Source of the DNA: JAENWH01 sp038248745
GTDB taxonomy: Bacteria > Bacillota > Clostridia > Peptostreptococcales > Anaerovoracaceae
Direction of reading: 5' to 3'
Length of the DNA: 20,390 nucleotides
NCBI GenBank assembly: GCA_038248745.1
Contig: JBBRXC010000015.1
Location: 1 to 20,390 of the forward strand
Numbering within the stretch: the first letter of the stretch is position 1; the number at the start of each line of letters is the position of its first letter. Positions 1 through 6,877 of the stretch are shown piece by piece. Below the pieces are notes generated by a model. The model did not search any database, was not told the origin of the DNA, and worked only from the letters and a program-made list of their open reading frames with translations. Position numbers and translations under genes: made by a program.

Positions 1-554
1 ATAAACAGGGTATCCGTCAGGACTGAATTTTCTTCTACAAGCAACGCCTTGCCTGGCGTCATTTCTTTTATGGTCATCCCTAACAGAAGAGGAAGCTTTG
101 GTTCCACATCTGAATGTCTTAAAACCAACCCATCCTTATCAAGAATGATATATTTTTCGCCATAAGGGATCACCGTTGCTTCTTTTCTCTCCTCTACCGT
201 AATGGTAATCGTGCTAGGGATCCTTCTATTCACCGAAACATTTTTCATGTAAGAATCTTTTAATAACTTTTCTTTCATCTGCCTTGTCTCAGCTTGAAAT
301 AAGTTGACCCCAACCTTTGCCCCTGATAGTTGAATGATTTGTTCTGCGGTATAATAATTATTATTTTTCACTTCTATTTTATTCACATCAAACAAAGCCG
401 AGGAAAGGGTGAAATATAGGGCGATGCCTATAATAACAACAACGATCATACGGAGTAGCCAGTTTTTCTTTTTTCTTTTTTTCCTTTTTCTAGGTTTCTT
501 TATATCCATCTGACCTTTTTGTTCTTCCGTCAGATTTTTAATTTTCTGAATCAT
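1..554 (-). CDS. ftsQ: Cell division protein FtsQ/DivIB, 3' end cut by window edge
   Basis: Only about the first 184 residues are present. I translated the minus strand from the ATG at 554, which follows a GGGGGA ribosome binding site and lies 16 nt after the murG stop. The protein has a short cytoplasmic head rich in Lys and Arg (residues about 20-32), one transmembrane segment (about 33-53), then a POTRA-like region beginning FDVNKIEV, typical of FtsQ/DivIB. In this family the protein is a bitopic membrane component of the divisome that bridges FtsL and FtsB/DivIC and helps control septal peptidoglycan synthesis. Its place downstream of murG fits the usual dcw order, although murB, often found here in Firmicutes, is absent. 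The C-terminal beta domain lies outside the window. The family call rests on architecture and context, because FtsQ sequences diverge strongly. Confidence 0.88.
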   Translation of the reverse strand, partial: MIQKIKNLTEEQKGQMDIKKPRKRKKRKKKNWLLRMIVVVIIGIALYFTLSSALFDVNKIEVKNNNYYTAEQIIQLSGAKVGVNLFQAETRQMKEKLLKDSYMKNVSVNRRIPSTITITVEERKEATVIPYGEKYIILDKDGLVLRHSDVEPKLPLLLGMTIKEMTPGKALLVEENSVLTDTLF

Positions 555-570
555 TTTTCCCCCATGGAAA

Positions 571-1674
571 CTATTTTAAATCAGCGCTAATGGCGTTATA
601 AATTATTTCAGTCGCTGTTTCATGTGCACATCTTTTGCTTGCCGTTTCCATTTTTTTCAGTTTTCCCCTGTCTGCCATCAGCATTTTAACTGCTTTAATT
701 ACCTTGTTTTTATCAAGATTTTTTTCTTGAATCAGAATGGCTCCCCCAGTTTCAGATATTGCCTTTGCATTGAAATATTGATGATTTCCTGTCACATTTG
801 GAGAAGGGATTAGGATGGATGCTTTCCCGCAAATATTAATTTCTGCTATTGTAAGCGCCCCCGCCCTGCTGATGACCAAATCTGATGCGCCCAGATAATA
901 CGGCATATTTTCAATATATTCAAGAACTTTCATTTTATCTGAAAGCCTTATTTCCATCGTCTCTAATTCACTGATTACCCTTTTATAGTATACCTTGCCT
1001 GTCCCAAAAAAGATAGATATATCAGGGTCTTCATTTAACGTTTTTATTACATTTATAATCTCTTCATTCAATGTGCCGGCACCCCCGCTGCCACCAAATG
1101 CCAAGATAACGAAATCTTTGTCTGATAACCCCAACTCTTTCCTACATTCCGACTTATTCAAGTGTTCAAATTCACTTCTGACCGGATTGCCGGACAAAAT
1201 AATTTTTTCTTTATGTTTAAAGTTTTTTTCTGCGTCCTTAAAACCAACGAAAATTTTATCCACGTACTTCTCTAGCAGCTTATTTGTTAGTCCCGGGACA
1301 GCGTTCTGTTCATGTATATAAGTATTTATACCCATTTTATGAGCGGTCCTGACAACCGGTCCACAAACGTATCCGCCGGTCCCTATGACCATGTCCGGAT
1401 TGAATTCTTTTATAATCTCTTTTGCATCTTTCGTTGCTTTCACCAATTCCATCAGGACTTTTATATTTTTAAAAACATTTTTTCTATTGAATCCCCTGAT
1501 TTTTATAAATTTTATATCATATCCACTCTTTGGCACAATGGATTTTTCAAGTCCTCTTTCTGTACCTACAAAAAGAATTTCCGCATCCTTATGTTCTTTT
1601 TTTATCTTATCAGCAATGGCAATCGCAGGATAAATGTGTCCCCCGGTTCCACCGCCTGTCATCAAAACTCTCAT
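571..1674 (-). CDS. murG: MurG, undecaprenyl-PP-MurNAc-pentapeptide GlcNAc transferase
   Basis: This 367-residue enzyme adds GlcNAc from UDP-GlcNAc to lipid I, making lipid II on the inner face of the membrane. The N-terminus MRVLMTGGGTGGH holds the glycine-rich loop of the GT-B fold. Further family motifs are HEQNAVPGLTN (acceptor side) and GGSGGA and SRAGALTIAE (donor side). I chose the ATG at 1674 because it puts the glycine loop at the usual place and overlaps the ftsW stop by 4 nt (ATGA), which suggests translational coupling. An open frame continues upstream to 1746, but that part lies inside ftsW and is not MurG-like. The length is normal for the family. Confidence 0.97.
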   Translation of the reverse strand: MRVLMTGGGTGGHIYPAIAIADKIKKEHKDAEILFVGTERGLEKSIVPKSGYDIKFIKIRGFNRKNVFKNIKVLMELVKATKDAKEIIKEFNPDMVIGTGGYVCGPVVRTAHKMGINTYIHEQNAVPGLTNKLLEKYVDKIFVGFKDAEKNFKHKEKIILSGNPVRSEFEHLNKSECRKELGLSDKDFVILAFGGSGGAGTLNEEIINVIKTLNEDPDISIFFGTGKVYYKRVISELETMEIRLSDKMKVLEYIENMPYYLGASDLVISRAGALTIAEINICGKASILIPSPNVTGNHQYFNAKAISETGGAILIQEKNLDKNKVIKAVKMLMADRGKLKKMETASKRCAHETATEIIYNAISADLK

Positions 1675-2891
1675 GAAAGAACCTCCCCTCCATTTATCTG
1701 CTTCTTTGTATTTTTTGAAATGTTCAGTAAAATCCCCATTGAACACATGAACAATAATAAGGCATTCCCGCCGTAACTGATAAATGGTAATGTAACCCCT
1801 GTTGGTGGCATGGAAGAAGTAACAACTAAGACATTCAGAATGACCTGTAGTGCCAGCATCGTCGTAATTCCTGCTGCAACCAACGTGCCAAAAGCATCCT
1901 TTGCATTTATGGCGATTTCATACCCTTTCCAAATTAAAACGAGATAACAGACAAGAAGAATAATGACCCCTAAAAACCCAAGTTCCTCCGCGATGACTGC
2001 CAAAATAAAATCATTTTGTGCCTCTGGAAGATGTAAATTTTTTTGAATGCTTTTCCCAATGCCAACCCCAAATAACCGGCCTGAACCCATTGCAAATAAG
2101 GACTGCATCACCTGATATCCTGTGCCTAAAGGGTCCGCAAAAGGATCGAAAAAACTGGTGAATCTCTTGAGTCTATACCCATCCGGGTCAGAAAATATTA
2201 ATATAAAAGCGCCACCAGCGCCGGCAATCAGTGTGCCGATAAAATACCGCCACTTTGCCCCGGCAAAAAGCATCATCGACATGGTGATACCAAAGATGAT
2301 CATTGCAGTAGACATATTCGGCTGCATCATCACAAGCCCACCAAAAAGAATGGTAATTCCAACCATAGGGGCTAAGCTTGTGGACATTTTGTCGATTCTT
2401 TTCGGTCTGCTGGAGAAATAATAAGCCACAAAAATAATAATTGCAATTTTTGCAATCTCGGCCGGCATTAATGTAAACCCACCGATTCCAAGCCATCTGG
2501 TCGCATAATTTCTCGTGATTCCCAAAGGCGTAAAAAGAAGGGCAAGTAAAACGGCACTGGTTATTATTCCTGGCCAAGCAATTGCCTTATAAAATCTATA
2601 ATCTATCCTACTGATTCCCAGCATCAGAACAGTTCCCAGTCCAGCCCAGAAGATTTCTCTGATCAGATAATGATAAGGAGTTCCATACTCATTGATTGAG
2701 TTATAATAACTAGCGCTAAATACCATTATTATGCCAAATATAACAAGTGCCATCGTTAAAGCAATAAGGGTAAAATCTGCTTCTTTCTTTTTTCCAACTT
2801 TTTTCTTTTTTGTTATTTGTTTTGCAGATGTTTGCTTTTTTGTTATTTGATTTTTTGTTATTTCCTTTTTCTTAATTTGCTTTTTTTCCAT
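1671..2891 (-). CDS. ftsW: SEDS-family peptidoglycan polymerase FtsW/SpoVE
   Basis: A 406-residue polytopic membrane protein of the SEDS family (RodA/FtsW/SpoVE), which polymerises lipid II into glycan strands together with a class B PBP, here probably the spoVD product. About ten hydrophobic segments follow residue 35. The conserved loop containing LHLPEAQNDFILAVIAEELG, with its catalytic-type Asp, is present, as is the C-terminal PFISYGG signature. The ATG at 2891 is chosen because GAGGG lies about 6 nt upstream. A TTG at 2903 in the same frame has no better site. The first 31 residues are an unusual Lys-rich cytoplasmic tail built of degenerate five-residue repeats. Sequence alone does not separate vegetative FtsW from sporulation SpoVE. 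Confidence 0.95.
   Translation of the reverse strand: MEKKQIKKKEITKNQITKKQTSAKQITKKKKVGKKKEADFTLIALTMALVIFGIIMVFSASYYNSINEYGTPYHYLIREIFWAGLGTVLMLGISRIDYRFYKAIAWPGIITSAVLLALLFTPLGITRNYATRWLGIGGFTLMPAEIAKIAIIIFVAYYFSSRPKRIDKMSTSLAPMVGITILFGGLVMMQPNMSTAMIIFGITMSMMLFAGAKWRYFIGTLIAGAGGAFILIFSDPDGYRLKRFTSFFDPFADPLGTGYQVMQSLFAMGSGRLFGVGIGKSIQKNLHLPEAQNDFILAVIAEELGFLGVIILLVCYLVLIWKGYEIAINAKDAFGTLVAAGITTMLALQVILNVLVVTSSMPPTGVTLPFISYGGNALLLFMCSMGILLNISKNTKKQINGGEVLS
2802..2876 (-). repeat. 15-nt degenerate repeats encoding a Lys-rich N-terminal tail of FtsW
   Basis: Codons 6-30 of ftsW read as five pentapeptide units of the form I-(K/T)-K-x-(Q/E): IKKKE, ITKNQ, ITKKQ, TSAKQ and ITKKK. In the DNA, the string CAAATAACAAAAAAG occurs twice and a near copy once. 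The period of 15 nt keeps the frame, so unit gain or loss by slippage would be tolerated. Confidence 0.8.
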
Positions 2892-2914
2892 CTTTACCCT
2901 CAAGCTTTATCGTT

Positions 2915-4270
2915 TTATTGTGCCATTCTGCTGACACAACGCTTAAAATGGTCGCCTCTTTGTTCAAAGCTATCGTACATATCCCAGCTGGCACAGGCGG
3001 GCGACAAAAGAACAGTATCTCCCGGCACGGCAACTTTGGCGGCCTCTCTTACGCATTCCTCCATATCCTTTGCCATCACAATATTTTCAAAACCCATTTT
3101 TTCAGCTGTTTCTTTAATTTTTTCTGCTGTTTTTCCAAGCAACACTAATGTTTTAACCTTTCCATTAAAGGATCCAATGAATTCTTCATAGGTTGAGCCT
3201 TTGTCATAGCCTCCTGCAATCAGAATAATACCCCCATCAATTGCTTCTATCGCTTTAATGGATGCATCTGGATTTGTCCCTTTCGAGTCGTTGACATATC
3301 GGACACCATCTATTTCCCCACAAAACTCCATTCTATGCTCCACACCAAGGAAATTCACAAGAGTCTCCCCGATTATTTCGGGATCAATGCCAGAAAAATA
3401 ACTAATGGCAACCGCTGCAAGGGCATTTTCCAGATTATGCATGCCAGGAATTTGAAGCGTTGATTTGTCACAAATAGTGATTATTTCTCCCATTTCATTT
3501 TTAATAACAATATTTTCTCCCATTACGTAAGCACCCAAAGAGAGTTCTTCTCTTCTACTGAAGGGAATCACCTTTGCTTTACAGTTTTTTGCATATTCAT
3601 ACAACGGCTTATCATCATAATTCACTACAAAATAATCATTTTTATCTTGATTTTCAAAAATCCTGGCCTTGGCCTCCCCATATCTCTTGATATTGCCATG
3701 CCTGTCCATATGGTCTGGTGTAATATTTAAAATCGCTGAAATCTTCGGTTTAAAAGACTTTATAGTCTCCAGCTGAAAACTGCTTGTTTCTGTAATAAGC
3801 CACGAATCCTCTTCAGCCAGTAAGGCTTTTGAGATAACGGCAACACCTATATTTCCAACAACAAAGGTTTTTCTTCCTGCATTTCGGAAGATCTGTCCGA
3901 CCAAAGTAGTCGTCGTGGTTTTTCCATTTGTTCCTGTAATAGCTACATAACTTCCTTTTCCAACTCTATAAGCAATTTCCAGTTCACCGATGATTTCTGC
4001 ACCATTCCTTTTGGCTTGCTCAACAAACTCCGTGTTTGGAGGGACGCCAGGGCTAAGAACGATGATATCAAAAACTTCATTTTTATCCGGATCCTCTGCA
4101 AAATACATTTTCTCAACTTTATCCTCCAGAAAAGCAATCAATTGAGGATTTACATCCTCTATAAGCTTTGAATCCTGCACATATACTTTTGCCTCAAGTT
4201 TATTCAATGCCTGCACAGCTGCAATACCTGATTTACCCGTTCCTACAACCAAAACTTTTTTGTTTTTCAT
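2915..4270 (-). CDS. murD: MurD, UDP-MurNAc-L-Ala:D-Glu ligase
   Basis: This cytoplasmic ATP-dependent Mur ligase of 451 residues adds D-glutamate to UDP-MurNAc-L-alanine. The N-terminal Rossmann-type domain begins KVLVVGTGKSG. The ATP-binding loop GTNGKTTTT lies at about residues 113-121, followed by the Mur ligase central-domain motif NITPDHMDRH. The C-terminal domain carries HRMEF and NDSKGTNPDA, the latter typical of MurD. The length matches the family. The ATG at 4270 follows a clear GGAGAT site. The downstream gene ftsW starts 23 nt after the stop. The 150-nt gap upstream of this gene, back to mraY, is the longest inside the operon and holds a hairpin and a direct repeat. Confidence 0.97.
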   Translation of the reverse strand: MKNKKVLVVGTGKSGIAAVQALNKLEAKVYVQDSKLIEDVNPQLIAFLEDKVEKMYFAEDPDKNEVFDIIVLSPGVPPNTEFVEQAKRNGAEIIGELEIAYRVGKGSYVAITGTNGKTTTTTLVGQIFRNAGRKTFVVGNIGVAVISKALLAEEDSWLITETSSFQLETIKSFKPKISAILNITPDHMDRHGNIKRYGEAKARIFENQDKNDYFVVNYDDKPLYEYAKNCKAKVIPFSRREELSLGAYVMGENIVIKNEMGEIITICDKSTLQIPGMHNLENALAAVAISYFSGIDPEIIGETLVNFLGVEHRMEFCGEIDGVRYVNDSKGTNPDASIKAIEAIDGGIILIAGGYDKGSTYEEFIGSFNGKVKTLVLLGKTAEKIKETAEKMGFENIVMAKDMEECVREAAKVAVPGDTVLLSPACASWDMYDSFEQRGDHFKRCVSRMAQ

Positions 4271-4291
4271 TTTCTATCTCCTTTTCAGCTA

Positions 4292-4337
4292 GGGCCTGGT
4301 GGCGCACTTTGACCAGCAAATCGGCCACCAGTCCCCG
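4292..4337 (-). other. GC-rich hairpin in the mraY-murD gap
   Basis: Plus-strand 4296-4303 (ctggtggc) is the exact complement of 4324-4331 (gccaccag), with a 20-nt loop. Past one mismatch, three further G-C pairs extend the stem on the minus-strand RNA. The block is clearly richer in GC than the AT-rich flanks. No T-run follows on the minus strand, so it does not look like a terminator. It could be an RNA processing or stability element, or an interspersed repeat. It lies about 20 nt upstream of the murD ribosome binding site. Confidence 0.6.
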
Positions 4338-4340
4338 TCT

Positions 4341-4386
4341 GACTCTATTTCACTTTTTTTATTTTGATGACTCTATTTCACTTTTT
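4341..4386. repeat. 18-bp direct repeat, two copies
   Basis: The string gactctatttcacttttt occurs at 4341-4358 and again at 4369-4386, a period of 28 bp. It lies between the GC-rich hairpin and the 3' end of mraY, in otherwise non-coding DNA. No function is evident. It may be a local duplication. Confidence 0.85.
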
Positions 4387-4420
4387 ATATTTATCTGTAA
4401 ATTTTTATGGATTCCTTTAT

Positions 4421-5377
4421 TTATAGAATCGCAAATCCTATTATACAGAAAATTAACGTAATCAGCCAAAACATGCCTACAACCTGTGTTTCTTTGAATC
4501 CACTAAGCTCAAAATGATGATGCAGTGGCGCCATTTTAAAGACTCTTTTCTTTCTTGTTTTAAAACTGACAACCTGGATCACTACTGACAGTGATTCTGC
4601 TACATAAACAATCCCAACGATAGGAAGAAACAATTCCATCTCCATCATCACTGCTGCAGTGGCAATCCCTCCCCCAATCGCAAGGGAACCGGTATCTCCC
4701 ATAAAAATCTTTGCAGGATTCTTATTAAATACCAGAAATCCTAAGCATGCTCCGGCAAGTGCGCCAAAAAATACACCCGATGCACTGAAGCCAATGCCAA
4801 CAGATGCAACAGCGAAAAACAGTGCTACAAGGAAAGTCACCCCGCTTGCTAGGCCATCTAACCCATCCGTCAAATTTACACCATTGGTCATTGCAACAAC
4901 AACAAATATAATAAAAGGAATTGCCCATAGTCCGAAATCAACCCGCTGATTGATAAAAGGAATGATCACGTGAGAAGCGCCAGCAGAAAATCCAACCTTA
5001 TAGACGGCGATTGCCATGCCAAAAAGAATTTGCCCCAGCAGCTTCTGCCATGCCCTCAATCCCAGATTTTGCTTTTTGACAACTTTCAGATAATCATCAG
5101 AAAATCCCAGCAATCCGAATAAGATAAACGCTAAAATAATAACACCTATTTGAATTGAAAACTCCCTTGTGGTAAGGCAGGTGAATATTGTTGCGAGGAT
5201 AACAGCAATCCCCCCCATGGTTGGGGTTCCGCCCTTTGTCATATGAGACTCAGGCCCATCTTCCCTTATATTTTGTCCTGTATTCAGGCGCAATAAAATT
5301 GGGATGGCCAACGCGGTAAAAGTGATGCTAATCAGTAACGCCATTATAATAATAATCCCTACTTGCACGTAGCCCAT
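4421..5377 (-). CDS. mraY: MraY, phospho-MurNAc-pentapeptide translocase
   Basis: A 318-residue integral membrane enzyme that transfers phospho-MurNAc-pentapeptide from the UDP precursor to undecaprenyl phosphate, giving lipid I. About ten hydrophobic helices are visible. Conserved motifs are GGTPTMGG (about residues 49-56), the DD pair in GFSDDYLK (94-95), NLTDGLDGLASG (about 168-179), FMGDTGSLAIGG (Asp228) and the histidine-rich loop APLHHHFE near the C-terminus. The start lies 1 nt after the murF stop, and the ribosome binding site GGAGGAG is embedded in the last murF codons, so the two genes are probably translationally coupled. The length is typical of Firmicute MraY. Confidence 0.97.
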   Translation of the reverse strand: MGYVQVGIIIIMALLISITFTALAIPILLRLNTGQNIREDGPESHMTKGGTPTMGGIAVILATIFTCLTTREFSIQIGVIILAFILFGLLGFSDDYLKVVKKQNLGLRAWQKLLGQILFGMAIAVYKVGFSAGASHVIIPFINQRVDFGLWAIPFIIFVVVAMTNGVNLTDGLDGLASGVTFLVALFFAVASVGIGFSASGVFFGALAGACLGFLVFNKNPAKIFMGDTGSLAIGGGIATAAVMMEMELFLPIVGIVYVAESLSVVIQVVSFKTRKKRVFKMAPLHHHFELSGFKETQVVGMFWLITLIFCIIGFAIL

Positions 5378-5378
5378 C

Positions 5379-6803
5379 TTACTCCTCCATCAGGGATTTT
5401 ACTACCTGATCCATTTTCATGCCTCGCGACCCTTTTATTAGAACGACATCTCCCGGTTTTATAATTTCTTTTACTTTTTTATTTAAGTCTTCCTGATTTT
5501 TAAAGTGTAATGTTTGAATCCCAGGCATTTTCTTTTCAGCGGCCTTTTCAATATGAATGGATGCTTCACCAACGGTAATTAGCAGGTCAAAATTTTTGTC
5601 TGCCAGATACTCTCCAACCTCTTCATGATATTCTGCACTTTTCTCACCCATTTCCAACATATCGGCAAGGATGGCAATTTTTCGCATACCGAATACCGAT
5701 GCCAAAACCTCAATCCCAGCTTTCATGCTGTCCACACTTGCATTATAAGTGTCATCAATGATTTTTATCCCATTTTTCCCTTTTATGCTAAGCCTTTTAT
5801 CTGTATTTTCCATTTTTTCAAGACCACGGGCGGCCTCTTCAAGGGAAACCCCCAACTCAAGCCCCACCGACACGGCGAGAGCACTGTTAAAGGCATTATG
5901 TCTTCCTGGAATGTTTAACTTAAATTCCTGCGACTCATATTCATTTCCAGTTCTGTGTTCCAGGGTAAAGGTGATTCCGTCTTCCCCAAGATCCGATATA
6001 TTGGAAATAACAATGTCACTCCTACCTGTTTCCCCGACAGTGACCAACTTATATGGTGTTTTACGTTTTTCTATTTCCGGCAAATCATTATCTCTGTTTA
6101 CAATTAGCACATTATTCTTCCCAAAGTAGTTTGTTATTTCCATTTTCGCATCTAAAATCCCCTGGTGGTTCCCAAGGTTTTCAATATGTGCAGTGCCAAT
6201 ATTGGTAATCACTGCGATATCAGGTTTTACAATTTCTGCTAATAGATTAATTTCATTTTTTTCGCTCATTCCCATTTCCAATACGCCAACCTGGGTATCT
6301 TCTGAAAACGATAATACGGTTAAAGGCAAACCAATATGATTATTGAAATTCCCCAAATTTCGCTCCGTCTTATATTTTTCCCTGCAGATGCTATATACCA
6401 TCTCTTTTGTTGTTGTTTTCCCTGTGCTCCCGGTAATGCCCACTTTCTTCATATCAAAAGTAGACAAATAATATTTAGCCAAATCCTGCAGCGCTTTTGT
6501 CGTATCTGCACACTCAATAAACGAGGTCCCGGCGTTCACATCCCACATTGGACCTGAATTTTGGCTTGAATAATTTTCTTCATAATAACCGCGCTTCACT
6601 AAAACGGCTACACACCCATTGATGATTGCCTGCGAAATAAATTGATGAGCATCTAAATGTTCGCCTATCAAGGCAATAAATAATTCCCCTGGTTTCACTT
6701 TTCTCGAATCCGTGGAAACACCTTGGATTAATAATTTTGGGTTCTGACAAATCAACGTCCCTTTAACTGCCTGATTAATTTGTTCTAGGTTTAATGGCTT
6801 CAT
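5379..6803 (-). CDS. murF: MurF, UDP-MurNAc-tripeptide:D-Ala-D-Ala ligase
   Basis: A cytoplasmic ATP-dependent ligase of 474 residues that joins D-Ala-D-Ala to the UDP-MurNAc-tripeptide. The N-terminal domain has the family motif STDSRKVKPGELFIAL (about residues 30-45). The P-loop GSTGKTTTKE lies at about 125-134, and NFNNHIGLPLTVL follows. DDTYNAS in the C-terminal domain is characteristic of MurF rather than MurE. The ATG at 6803 follows GAGGAAG. It sits where murE or murE-murF would stand in related clusters, 74 nt downstream of spoVD, and an extended -10 promoter candidate lies in that gap. Confidence 0.96.
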   Translation of the reverse strand: MKPLNLEQINQAVKGTLICQNPKLLIQGVSTDSRKVKPGELFIALIGEHLDAHQFISQAIINGCVAVLVKRGYYEENYSSQNSGPMWDVNAGTSFIECADTTKALQDLAKYYLSTFDMKKVGITGSTGKTTTKEMVYSICREKYKTERNLGNFNNHIGLPLTVLSFSEDTQVGVLEMGMSEKNEINLLAEIVKPDIAVITNIGTAHIENLGNHQGILDAKMEITNYFGKNNVLIVNRDNDLPEIEKRKTPYKLVTVGETGRSDIVISNISDLGEDGITFTLEHRTGNEYESQEFKLNIPGRHNAFNSALAVSVGLELGVSLEEAARGLEKMENTDKRLSIKGKNGIKIIDDTYNASVDSMKAGIEVLASVFGMRKIAILADMLEMGEKSAEYHEEVGEYLADKNFDLLITVGEASIHIEKAAEKKMPGIQTLHFKNQEDLNKKVKEIIKPGDVVLIKGSRGMKMDQVVKSLMEE

Positions 6804-6848
6804 TTCTTCCTCATTTTCTAATCGTCTATAAGTCTTTTTTATAGGACC

Positions 6849-6864
6849 CCTAAATATTATATCA
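6849..6864 (-). promoter_or_regulatory. Possible extended -10 promoter upstream of murF
   Basis: On the minus strand TGATATAAT (6864 to 6856) fits an extended -10 element (TG, one base, TATAAT). I see no convincing -35 hexamer at the right distance. The expected start would be near 6849. A small 6-bp hairpin (CTATAA/TTATAG, 6826-6844) would fall in the leader. It could give the mur genes a second promoter independent of the mraZ promoter. Confidence 0.45.
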
Positions 6865-6877
6865 TATTTTTGCCAAT

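Noticed and set aside
995..1321. Open frames on the plus strand inside murG, and similar long frames opposite mraY, murF, rsmH and the sensor gene
   Set aside because: They lie antisense to strongly conserved genes, have no family signatures or credible ribosome binding sites, and are explained as shadows.
1675..1746. A longer murG starting at 1746
   Set aside because: The extra 24 residues lie within ftsW and place the glycine loop too far from the N-terminus. The ATGA overlap at 1674 is the standard arrangement.
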